64,000 bases of DNA from Agelas oroides. Lineage: Eukaryota > Porifera > Demospongiae > Agelasida > Agelasidae. The position numbers and the translations under genes are program-made. Position 1 is the stretch's first letter, and the number at the start of each line of letters is the position of its first letter. This document shows positions 1 through 10,515 of the stretch, in pieces. Below the pieces are notes generated by a model. The model ran no database searches. It was not told the DNA's origin and was given only the letters and a program-made list of their open reading frames with translations. Location of the stretch: NCBI GenBank assembly GCA_949130485.1, contig OX422184.1:23232917-23296916 (forward strand), written 5' to 3'.

Positions 1-1457
1 TTGTGTACCCCATTAGTGGGAGGAGGTGGCATGATAATGTTGCGTTTACATGTGCACTTTGTGTGAGCAGATTCCCTTACTGTTGCACTCAAATAGCTAG
101 TTTCAAATGGCTAGTGGAGAGTGGCAGATGTTCAAATTTTATTACCATTTCAATACGAGGGCATCATACATTGATCAGAAATAAGGTTGCCAATATATAA
201 CAATAAGATAGCACATGCAGTTGAGAATGAAGTGAAAGAAATATTTGTTTCCACATCTGGTTTTGCACACTTTTGCATGCACATGTGTACTTAGCTTTTC
301 TCCCTGAATTGAACCACACCACTCAAATGCTGGTGCCAGGCCTGCAGGTTCAGAATAGAGTGGTAGGTGCTGCAATTTTACTGCCCATCAAATTTTCGCC
401 ATGAGGCAATTATCAGAATGAGGAGGCCCACATTAGAATAAGGTTGTAATGCAGTTGTTATAAATATACTGAAATGATGTACTGTAATTCATGTTGCAAA
501 TTTATAATGATCGTGGTTAAGTCAAACTGAAATCAAAACTACAATCATCTTCTGTAACCAGGCCTAGGCAACACCACAGTATAGATTATAAGCATCATTT
601 CAATGTGTTCCCAGGCAGTGTGTGTTGTAGTAGTTGATCGGATAGTTATTCATCAAAGAGCAGACAATCCCAATCTCATTCACAGGGGACAATTTTTTAC
701 ACCTCTGTCAAAGGAACAGGTGCATGGGTTAGCTATTGAAATGATATACCTGTGCCAATTTTGGCATCACATACATCACGAATTGATCATATACTTTAAA
801 CTAGAACTATAGCTGGTAGCATGCCAATGATATTTTGGTCAAATTCGCTGATGTGTTTCCTGAGCAGTACTATCTGACCAGTAACATCTGACCAGTACTG
901 TATTGGCACCAGATGTCTTTCAATTGAACTGGCCAGATACGCTGTGAAACTGGTCAAACTTGCACAGACATGTACTATCAGCAGTACCATTAGCACCATG
1001 CAGCTGTCATTCTCCTGTACATTAATGGAACTGTGTTTGTGTGTGATCAAACTAGCCGGTATGAATTATCAACGATTCTGTTTGTACCAGCTGTCATTAT
1101 TATAACCTACCCACTGAATGTTAGATGCACTAATTATACTCTGAACATAAACACAATACTGTTTACCCTCAGCCCACCCACACTGTTCTGGCTACTGAGT
1201 AATTCCTTGAACTTGGAATACTGCTGCTGCTGGTGGTAGTACTTTGGTCAAACTGGTTACAATGTAACATCTATTGGCACCGGAATGACACACCCACTCA
1301 GTTATCTTACTAAGTGATTCCTTGAATTTAGACAAGCTGCTATTGTTCAATTTAGTCAACATGTAGTATCATCAGAACAATTGACAACAGGTGTCATAGT
1401 TCAACCATATTCTTCCGGCACTTGAGTAATTCCACACAAACTTGCGCTAGCCGCTAT
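1..1457. repeat. Left-edge tandem unit (U0), satellite spacer part
   Basis: This stretch matches the first ~2 kb of the 6-kb units further right; the landmark GTGTACCCCATTAGTGGGAG starts at 3. It is built of degenerate ~107-bp monomers with recurring pieces such as TGATTCCTTGAA, AAGCTGCTATTG and ATCTATTGGCACC. I see no gene; the small reading frames are not supported. It lacks the ~300-bp segment that the younger units carry (for example 21748-22045). The unit is interrupted at 1457/5592 by a LINE-bearing insertion and resumes afterwards. Since position 1 already lies inside the unit, the repeated locus probably extends left of the window. Confidence 0.8.
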
Positions 1458-1896
1458 CCGATTACAAGCTAAGTTCATTGGAATGCAATTAACCTCAAAC
1501 GCGGGTAATTTTGGTGTCACGTGAGGTCAACATTATAAAAACTTATATCTAAAATTTTAAGCATCTGAGATCTGAAACAAAACTCTACAGACGGAGGAAT
1601 ACAGATGGAGAAAGGTTCTACGCGGTTAATTTGTACATAGGTAAGTTGTTACGAAGCATACAGTACCGGTTTGCGGAGAAGGCTTACTTGTTGATAGTTG
1701 TGAGTAGCGTCTTTGGCTTTTCTCGTTGACAGCAAGGCGCAATCACAGAGCTGCTTTGATATGTATGAAGCCTAAGGCCCGCTGCACCTTCGTAGGTAGC
1801 GTTGTATCTCTGCTTACAGGCGTTGAGAAGAAAACGTGGCTAATAACCAACTTTTGCGACCGAGCCGATCTTGGCAAGATGAACAGGAAATAGAAC

Positions 1897-4800
1897 ATGG
1901 CGCACGTTATCACCGTCTGCGTTGTCTTGATGCTCTGTGCTGCTCAAGTATCTCTAGTTACATCTTCGAGCCCCGTACTATCGAAGGTTACAGTTGAGAA
2001 CGTTGAGAGATCCTACGAACCAAATCTCATGTCGTTGGTGCCTCTCTCACTACGCCGTTCAAGATGGCCGCCAACTAGGACCACCAAAGTTTCACAATCG
2101 TCTCTTCTCGTGTCGTTACTTCTGTTATGTGGTGATGTGCATAGTAACCCTGGTCCACCTAAATGGAGGAATCCTTGCTCCAGTTGTGGCAAAGCAGTCA
2201 GAGCGAATCAGGATGGCCTGTTTTGTGAGGTGTGCCTCTATTGGAATCATCGCAAATGTGTTGATATGTGCTCCGAAGAGTACTACCATTGGAGCTCTAT
2301 AGATGATGGCTGGATTTGCCCACGCTGTGAAAGAGAAGCCTTACCTTTCTTTGATACCAGTCACCTCACTTCAACCTGTTCGTCGTCCTTATCAGAGTCT
2401 TCTGAATTTTCAAATTCGTCCAGCATTTCTTTTCCAAGACCTAGGTCCAGTTATGTTTCAAAAGAGTTTTCTATCCTAAACTTTAATGCTAGGAGTCTCC
2501 TGCCTAAATTGGACGAGCTGCGTACAACATGTCTGTCACACTCATACGACATAATAATGGTGACGGAGACTTGGTTGTCTGCTGTCATCCTTGACCATGA
2601 GCTAAACATCCCAGGGTATTGTTTGCTAAGACGTGACAGAAATCGTAATGGTGGAGGAGTTCTCATGTACGTATCATCAAATCTCACGTTTCGGTCTTTA
2701 CAGCATAGGGAGGATCTAGAGCTGCTACTGATGGAGTGTGTTGTGGGACGGAACAAATGTACCTTCGGGTGTTTCTATCGCCCACCAAACTTGGACCTGA
2801 GTCAGTGTTTAAACAAACTGCATAATGTAATAGCAGCTCTCCGACCAGCTAATCTCGCAAATCTAACTATCTGTGGAGATTTTAATGTTGATGCAGTTTC
2901 AAGCCTATCATCGCTAAGTTCTATACTGAATGACTTCCATCTATCTCAGGTCGTTACAGACCCCACACGAGTAACAAACTCCTCAGCCACTCTCATAGAC
3001 CTGGTGCTAATGTCTAATCCTAACATACTGAATTCCTGTGTGGTACAAGCTCCCGTATCAAATAGTGACCACAACACCATCTGTGTCAAGCTTAACCTTC
3101 CATTGCACAAAGAAAAGCAGTCTAAGCAAACAAAGAAAATCTGGATCTACAATAAAGCTGACATACAACTAGGAAAATCCCTTTTAAAAAACCTTCCTGT
3201 GGCTTCCGACTCAGACGATTTAAACCGTTTCTGGAAAGTTTGGTCACATGGTTTCATGACCATTATGGAAAGATGTATCCCAAGTAAGGTAGTACCCATT
3301 CATAATAAGACCCCATGGATAAAGAGAAACTTGTTAAGGCTGATAAAGAGGCGTGAATATTTGTACCGTCGTTTCAGGTCCTCAAAATGCAATGACTGGT
3401 GGTTCAAGTACAAAACCCTAAGAAACGATATAGTCTCCAAACTTCGTACAGCAAAGGCTTCCTTCTTCTCAAACTTAGCTACTGTCCGATCTGATCCTAA
3501 AAAGTTCTGGGCTATTATCAGATCACTTAAACCACACATCACGTCTACGGAAGTGTTCACTGATGGCCTTTCTATCGCGTCCACACCTATGCAGAAGGCA
3601 AATATGCTCAATACTTTCTTCTCGGGCTGCTTCAATCCAGTTACTGTACCCGCAAACTACTGCACACTGCCAAATCCTTCGAGTCTCCCTGAGCATCTTG
3701 ATTGCACAGTTGATGAAGTCGTTAACTTACTGAAGAAAACCAAAGTCCATTCTGCTTCGGGACCAGATGGAGTATCTGCATGGATGCTTCACACTTTTGC
3801 TGATGAGCTTGCACCATCTATTGCCTCCCTTTTCAACTTATCCTTGAAGGCTGGAAAACTCCCTGATGAATGGAAAATGGCAAATGTTGTTCCGATACCA
3901 AAGAACTCGCATATTCAGGATGTACGGTCTTACCGTCCAATTTCCTTACTCTCCATCATCAGTAAGACTCTCGAACGTTTTGTACACCGGATTCTAATGG
4001 AGCATCTATCTGTAAACTCAGTCATCACTAACCACCAGTATGGTTTTCAGTCGGGTCGTTCCACTGTAACACCTCTTCTACTTGCCACTCATTCATGGCA
4101 CAACCACTTGGAAAGACGTGTTCAAGTTGGCTGCATTTTTCTTGACCTCTGTAAAGCGTTTGACAGTGTGCCGCACCAGGCGCTGTTAAACAAGCTTTGT
4201 GGTTTGAACTTACCAACAACCATCTTTAACTGGCTGCGGGACTATCTCTCAAACAGACACCAGCAGGTTGTGTATGATGGTGTTACTTCGCAAGCCCTCC
4301 CTGTTAAATCTGGAGTCCCACAGGGTTCGATTTTGGGCCCTTTACTGTTTCTGCTGTATATAAACGATTTGCCATCCTGTCTATCCCCTGAGGACTCTAG
4401 TATTGTTCTCTATGCCGATGATATACTTTTGTACAGGCCTATAAAAACAGAGTCAGACTGCAGAGCCTTTCAACAGGACATCAACAAAATAGTGAACTGG
4501 ATCTCTGAAAACCATCTTACCATTAACGTAGAGAAGACCAAATGCATGACCATCTCTAGACTAAGATCGACCATCCCCCTCCAAGTGGAAGTAAATGGAC
4601 ATCAAATTGAAGAAGTTATAACTTTCAAGTACCTGGGTGTCTGGATTTCATCTGACCTAAGCTGGACTAAGCATATTGAAATTATTTGCTCCAAAGCCAG
4701 ACGAGTTCTGGGATACATGTACAGAACGTTTGCACCGTATTGCGAACCAGATACCATCATTTCATTATACAAATCCCAAGTCCTCCCCATCCTAGATTAC

Positions 4801-5216
4801 GCTTCAGTCGTCTGGGAGCCACACATGAAGAAAGACAAACTTTTATTAGAAGCTGTCCAGCTTCAGGCCACCAGGATGGCCAGCAGACAATGGAAAGAAA
4901 ACGGTGTGTCATTAAATCAAAGATTTGAGCTTCCAACATTAGAAAACAGACGTAAATATTTTAAACTATTACTTACAAGTTTTTAAGTGGTTATACTTAT
5001 TGTCCCACAGGCTATTTTGTACAGCACCCTAACCCAAACCCTATATTGTTTCATTCTAAATATATTGTTCAACCTTTTGCTAAGACTGAAGCTTATTATC
5101 ATTCCTTTTTCATTGACTCTGTAAGACTATGGAACTCCTTACCAAATAGCATTGTTAATAGTCCATCAGTTCTGTCGTTTAAAACTGGTATTAGGTTGTA
5201 TTTGTCCATTAATTAA
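1897..5216 (+). CDS. CR1/L2-like LINE polyprotein (signal peptide, 2A-like, PHD, endonuclease, RT); C-terminal frameshift
   Basis: The main ORF runs 1897-4986 (1029 aa). The start has a good context (AACATGG). Residues 1-24 look like a signal peptide. A 2A-like motif GDVHSNPGP lies at 79-87, preceded by a Leu-rich stretch, so ribosome skipping would fall between G86 and P87. A PHD-type C4HC3 zinc finger follows (C94, C97, C110, C113, H118, C121, C141, C144). The APE-type endonuclease spans ~190-395 (TETW at 223-226, GDFN at 327-330, SDH at 390-392). The reverse transcriptase has D750 in FLDLCKAFD and YADD at 839-842. The usual C-terminal tail (GYTYCPTGYF ... RLWNSLP) continues in another frame to a stop at 5214-5216, so one frameshift lies near 4965-4980. 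It acts in target-primed retrotransposition. The catalytic residues are present but the copy is probably not fully functional. Confidence 0.9.
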
Positions 5217-5322
5217 TATGCTTCTATTTTTTCTTTTATTTCCGTATCCCTTTGTATTAGCAACTTGCTATTGGGATGCTTGTACCTGGTATTTTCTAAA
5301 TTCCATGGTGTTTCAGTATAAA

Positions 5323-5357
5323 AAAAAAACAAAAAAAAAACAAAAAAAAAAAAAGAA
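5323..5357 (+). repeat. A-rich tail of the LINE
   Basis: Runs of A broken by single C or G follow the LINE 3' UTR. This marks the 3' end of the retrotransposon and separates it from the unrelated 5358-5591 segment. Confidence 0.7.
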
Positions 5358-5591
5358 AGTCATGGCTTCTAGCGTTTACTACGCTCCGCCCCTTGAGGAC
5401 TTCTAGACCAACCCCCACCTATTACTAGGGGAGGCCCCAACCTAACCACAGACCGGATATCAAAGCTGTTGCTAATAGCCTACGGCTGTGATAAAACTCA
5501 ACTGCAGCTGTGACGCTTATACGCGTCTACCGCGTATAATGCATTGTTCCATGGTGACGCGTATACGCGCGCGTCTATCGCGTATAATCGG

Positions 5592-6422
5592 CTATATATA
5601 ATGACATATAACTGGTTACAATCTAGCATCTATTGGCACCGGCTGTCTTTTCCATAACCTACCCACATGGTTCTTTTACAAGTCAAGTTGCTATTGTTAG
5701 TAGTCAACATGCATTATCAGCAGTACAATTGACATTTTACTAACAATAGCCCGCCCACATCCTTCCATTACTGGGCAGTTCCATGAACTTGGACAAGCTG
5801 CTATTATCCCATTCCGTTCAAACTGTTTACAATGTAATATCACCAGTACTGTTTGCACAATCTGTAATTCCAATAACCTATGGTTCTTCATACTTGGCGA
5901 TTCCTTGAAATGGACACTTCTAATGATTCTGCTACTAGACAGCTTGACACGAAGCATGAAAGAATGTTACAATAGCTAATGGTGCATAATTTATGGTGAA
6001 AAGATGCTATTCATCATGTGTACTTTATAGTTTATTAACAGCCATGAACTGCTGAATGATTACTTTGGCCATGAGTCCTGGTAATGCCACAGTATAATCA
6101 AAACATCCAGGGGGGATGCATATGGTGTGCCATAACTGAAGTGTATAGAAAGATCACATAGAGTAATAATAGTTACAACGAAATGCGTATGTTTGTGCAT
6201 AGTATTTTCGAAGGCAACCCTTCAAAAGAGGGGTTACCCCCTCTAGATCTGCCACTGATACCGCGAGGCCCCACACACATTCGGTATTGCCCATAGGCAA
6301 AGCCTAGAGTACACACAAGATAACTTCCAATCATTATAGTTGGTCAAATTGGTATTATTAAGCGATTTAGCTGGTGCAGTTTTGGCTTTGGCTGTACTAC
6401 AAGTCTGATTTGCAGATCTTAA
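5592..6422. repeat. Continuation of unit U0 with collagen genes deleted
   Basis: From 5592 to about 6338 the sequence matches the second half of the unit spacer and the first hAT-like terminus (ending GCCACTG at 6257). At ~6339 it jumps from CTTCCAATCATT to ATAGTTGGTCAAATTGG, which in intact units lies just before the next unit. The whole segment holding A' and B collagen is therefore missing here. The remaining 6339-6422 is pre-unit spacer up to the TTAA target of the next element. No gene is present. Confidence 0.75.
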
Positions 6423-7439
6423 GGTGGCAGGGAACCCTGTGTTTTCAAGGTCAACAAACCTGGAATCCAAGCCCATAGAACTCTTTGTCCTGGTAAAATT
6501 TTAGCGCACAGTCCGTTTTAGGAGTCTCAAACCGTTCACTGTCCGTAAAATTGGGGATTTTCCCCATTTCCTGTCGGCATTGGCATCCAATAATCAGTTT
6601 ATAATTAAGTTAGTTAAGATGTGGCCTGGCGGTACCCTTCATGTGGTGGTCGGAACTTTGAAGATAAGCTTAGATCGACTTATAAAAAAAAAAAAAAGAA
6701 AAAAAAAAAAAAGGAGTTTAGTAGAGTGCTGTAGTGTCAGTAGCTGTGAGTAGTACGTAGTGCCTGCTTGTGAAAGCAAGCTTGTGTCTAGAAGCAGCAG
6801 AAAGGCCACAGTGGCCAAGACTGTACTCATTGGGCAGGCCCAGGTCTTGCGATCGTATGCCTAGCCTAGTTGGTGACCGTGGCCAGGTGCTTCGAGTGCT
6901 GGGCTGGGCTTTAACTAGAATACGCAATTTATCGTTGGTGCTACACTCTGGTACCCAAGGGAGCTGAACGGTGGTTGTGTGTGGAACAGAGCCGTGAGTT
7001 GTTTAGCGACATAAGGGGGAGAGGTGGGGCTAGTAATGCTTGCTTGCACTCGTGAATGAGCCCCTCCCGTAGACAAGCTGTGAATTTTTTGAAACGTGCA
7101 TTCATTTTGGTGCAGTCAAAGTTGTCCATTCCAAGAGTAGTGACAAACATGAGTCTAGCCTGACTTTGGGAGTAGCTCTGAACAAAAGCTGGCACAGACT
7201 GATTTGAGATACATTGGTGGTTAGGACGCTACCTACAGTGAGCGTGTAGATGCGTCCATCGAGTGGCAATTTTGGTTCATGAATATATTAATGAGCTACT
7301 AAAACCCTTTTTTAAAATTAGGGAAAGCAAGATTGCCCTAAACCAAACCCTAACCCTGAAACTAGGAGTAACACTGGTCCTGACTGTAACCCAGGTTTAT
7401 GTTTTCGTTAACCTCCGCCGAGTGACTTCCCCCGCCACC
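6423..7439 (+). mobile_element. TTAA-flanked non-autonomous element, copy 1 (piggyBac-like)
   Basis: The body is 1017 bp, begins GGTGGCAG and ends CCGCCACC, and is flanked by TTAA at 6419-6422 and 7440-7443. Sister units have GCAGATCTTAAATGCTC here, so exactly one TTAA was duplicated. TTAA targeting is the hallmark of the piggyBac superfamily. No transposase is recognisable; reading frames of 65-84 aa inside have no known similarity. An A-rich run lies at 6681-6712. The same element lies in opposite orientation at 16924-17932. Confidence 0.75.
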
Positions 7440-8892
7440 TTAAATGCTCTGTGTACCCCATTAGTGGGAGGGGGTGGCATGATAATGTTGCGTCTACATG
7501 TGCACTTTGTGTGAGCAGATTCCCTTACTGTTGCACTCACTCAAATAGCTAGGTTCAAATGGCTAGTGCTGGAGTGGCAAATGTTCAAATTTATCACCAT
7601 TTCAACATGAGGGCATCATACATTGATCAGAATGAGGTGGCCCAGATACGTAGCAATACGATAGCAGTTTGGAATGAAGTGATTCTAAAGAAAGTGTTCA
7701 CATGCACATCCACCTGTTTTGTGCACTTTTGAATGCACATGTGTGCTTCAGTTTTTCTCCACGCATTGAGCCAAATCACTCAAATGATGGTGTCGGGCCT
7801 GCAGGTTCAGAATAGAGTGGCAGATGTTTTTCCTATTAAATTTTCAACATGAGGCCATTATCAGAATGAGGCAGCCCACATTAGAATAAGGTTGTAATAC
7901 ACTGTTTATAAATGTAAAGTGAGGTACCGCATTCGTGTTGCAAATTTATACTGATCATGGTTAAGTCAAACTGAACAATCACCATCTGTAACACGTCTAT
8001 GCAACACCACAGTAGATTATAGGCATCATTTCAATGTATTTCTTAGGCAATGGTGTGTTGGTTATAAGTTGATCTGATGGTTGTTCATCAAAGACCCGGT
8101 AATCCCAATCTTGTTCCCAGAGGACATTTTTGTACACCTCAGTAAAAGGAACAGGTGCATGGGTTAGCTATTGAAATGATACCTGTGCCAATTTTGGCAT
8201 CACATATATCACAAATTGTGATCATATACCTTCAACTAGGACTAGCTGGTAACATGGCAATGACATTTTGGTCAAATTCACTGACATACATGTGTTATCT
8301 GAGCAGTACTATTTGAGCAATGCCATCTGACCAGTACTGTAGTGGCACCAGATGTCTTTCAGTTGAACTGGCCAGAAAGGCTGTCAAACTGGTCAAACTT
8401 GCACAGACATGTACTATCAGCAACACCATTAGCACCAGCTGTCATTTAAATAACACACCAACACAGTACTAAGTGATTCCTTGAACTTGATAGCTAGCTG
8501 CTATTGTGGCAGCTTGATCAAATTAATCAGTTCTGAATTGTCAGCAATACAGTTTGTACCAGCTGTCATTTAGTATAACCTACCCACTCAATGTAGTATA
8601 CCTTGGATACACTACCTATACTCAGAGTATAAATTGTTTACCCTCAGTCCACCCACACTGTTCTGGCCACTGAGTAATTCCTTGAACTTGGAATAATGTT
8701 GCTGGTGGTTGCATTTTGGTCAAACTGGTTACAATGTACCATCTATTGGCACTGGAATAACACACCCACTCAGTTCCAATACTAAAGTGATTCCTTGAAT
8801 TAGACAAGCTGCTATTGTTAATATAGTCAATATGTAGTATCATCAGAACTATTGACAACAGGTGTCATAGTCCAACCATATCCTTCCGCTAC
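7440..8892. repeat. Older satellite spacer copy
   Basis: The unit landmark recurs at 7451. The stretch follows the order of the young spacers but is much more diverged, with many small indels. It breaks off at about 8892 after CCATATCCTTCCGCTACT, where unrelated sequence begins. No gene seen. Confidence 0.7.
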
Positions 8893-9680
8893 TATAATTG
8901 CATTCTATAATTGCAGTCACCTGATGTAGCCCACCGGTCCTATACATCATACCAAGAACCTCATAAACAATCATGAATGAAGTCATGATTTATATGATGA
9001 TGATGGCATTATTGCACATTGCAACAAGATTCAAAATAGCTTGTTGCATTGAGCAATAACCATGGTATGCCACTGAGATGACCTGAAGGTGGTCCAACCT
9101 CACAATGGATTTCATCACTAAGTGCTAAGTGCTCATTTTCCAAGTGCTGATCTTCATTATCATGAAAAACACAAAATAAACCAATAAATGAATATCAAAA
9201 TAGCATGAATTAAACGGTTATCTTTTCCTCCTTCTGATGTGTCCAACCTCTGAACAGAGTGCCAGAAAAGCACACCATTTCTTTCATTCTGCTGTAAACA
9301 AAAGCGGACTATATAAGCTGAAAACTGGACGCAATCTACTATCCCCAATTCAGACAACAAAAGACATACATAAAGCATACACCTTTGTAAACAGTGAGCC
9401 ACACACAGCTATAAACTATTGTAAGATTATAGCTAAATGTGTGTGTATGGTATGGTGGTGGACAGATAACAACCCTCACTGAATATGGGTAGGGGCCTTG
9501 GTACAATACATGCAGAAGGGCAATCCAGGAGTGATAGGAGGTATTACCAGGTGTAGTCAGCTACTTCATGGAAGGAGAGTAAAACACTAAAGTTCGCTGC
9601 TAATAAACTATAAAGTACACACCATAAATTGTGTCTTGTCAGCATAAACTGTGTACCATTATTGTGATGTTAATTGTTTC
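8893..9680. other. Unassigned sequence inside an inverted duplication
   Basis: This ~0.8 kb does not match the unit. I see no convincing coding frame, RNA gene or element end. The two ~80-aa frames on opposite strands around 9160-9482 overlap each other and resemble nothing I know. Confidence 0.4.
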
Positions 9681-10510
9681 ACCTGGTGTCTTGTCAAGCT
9701 GTCTAGTAACAGAATCACTAGACTAAGAAGCATTCATTTCAAGGAATCGCCAAGTAAGAAGAACTATAAATATTTAAATTATAGATTGTACAAACACTAC
9801 TGGTGATACTACATTGTGAACAGTTGGCATAATAGCAGCTTGTCCAAGTTCATGCATGGAACTACCCAGTAATGGAAGGATGTGGGTGGGCTATTATTAA
9901 AATGGTGTCAATTGTACTACTGATAATGCATGCTGACTACTTTGAACAATAGCAGCTTGACTTGTAAAAGAACTGTGTGGGTGGATTATGGAAAAGACAG
10001 CTGGTGCCAATAGATGCTAGATTGCAACCAGTTAAATGTCATTGTATATAGCAGTTAGTGCAAGTTCGTGGAATTACTCAGTAGCGGAAGGATATGGTTG
10101 GACTATGACACCTGTTGTCAATAGTACTGATGATACTACATGTTGACTAAATTGAACAATAGCAGCTTGTCTGAATTCAAGGAATCACTACTGAGTGGGT
10201 GGGTTATTATGGTCCAATAGATGCTACATTGTAATCAGTTTGACCGAAGTGCTACCACCAGCAGCATTATTCCAAGTTCAAGGAATTACACAGTGGCCAG
10301 AACAGTGTGGGTGGGCCGAGGGTAAACAATATATTGTGTTTATACTCTGAGTATAGGTGGTGTATCCAAGGTATACTACATTGAGTGGGTAGGTTATACT
10401 AAATAACAGCTGGTACAAACAGTATTGCTGACAATTCTAATTTGATAAAACTGCCACAATAGCAGCTAGCTACCAAGTTCAAGGAATTGCTTAGTACTGT
10501 GTTGGTGTAA
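9681..10510 (-). repeat. Inverted copy of the satellite spacer
   Basis: Read on the minus strand, this is the same spacer as elsewhere (for example GATTCCTTGAATTCAGACAA, then ATCCTTCC, then the end of the spacer near GCTTGACA). Its right part (~10078-10510) pairs with the forward arm 8455-8892, giving a large inverted duplication. Confidence 0.7.
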
Positions 10511-10515
10511 AATAT

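Larger units (their letters stand above)
1458..5591 (+). mobile_element. Composite insertion: TIR-bounded element carrying a LINE
   Basis: Sister units read straight through from GCCGCTAT to ATATAATGAC, so the insertion limits can be read directly. The inserted DNA starts CCGATTACAAGC and ends GCGTATAATCGG, an imperfect terminal inverted repeat (10 of 12 positions), flanked by the duplicated target CTAT (1454-1457 and 5592-5595). The LINE and its A-rich tail end near 5357. The remaining 5358-5591 is not LINE-like and contains a duplicated motif (ACGCGTCTACCGCGTATAAT near 5520, a close copy near 5570). I infer a non-autonomous DNA transposon into which a LINE inserted. The superfamily is not recognised, and a chance TIR is possible. 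Confidence 0.5.

Noticed and set aside
6941-7195. 84-codon frame inside the TTAA element, also open in copy 2
   Set aside because: No domain or known similarity; two related copies with open frames are weak evidence for a protein.
7325-7355. CCCTAA-like repeats resembling telomere sequence
   Set aside because: Only two imperfect repeats inside a transposon; too short and degenerate.
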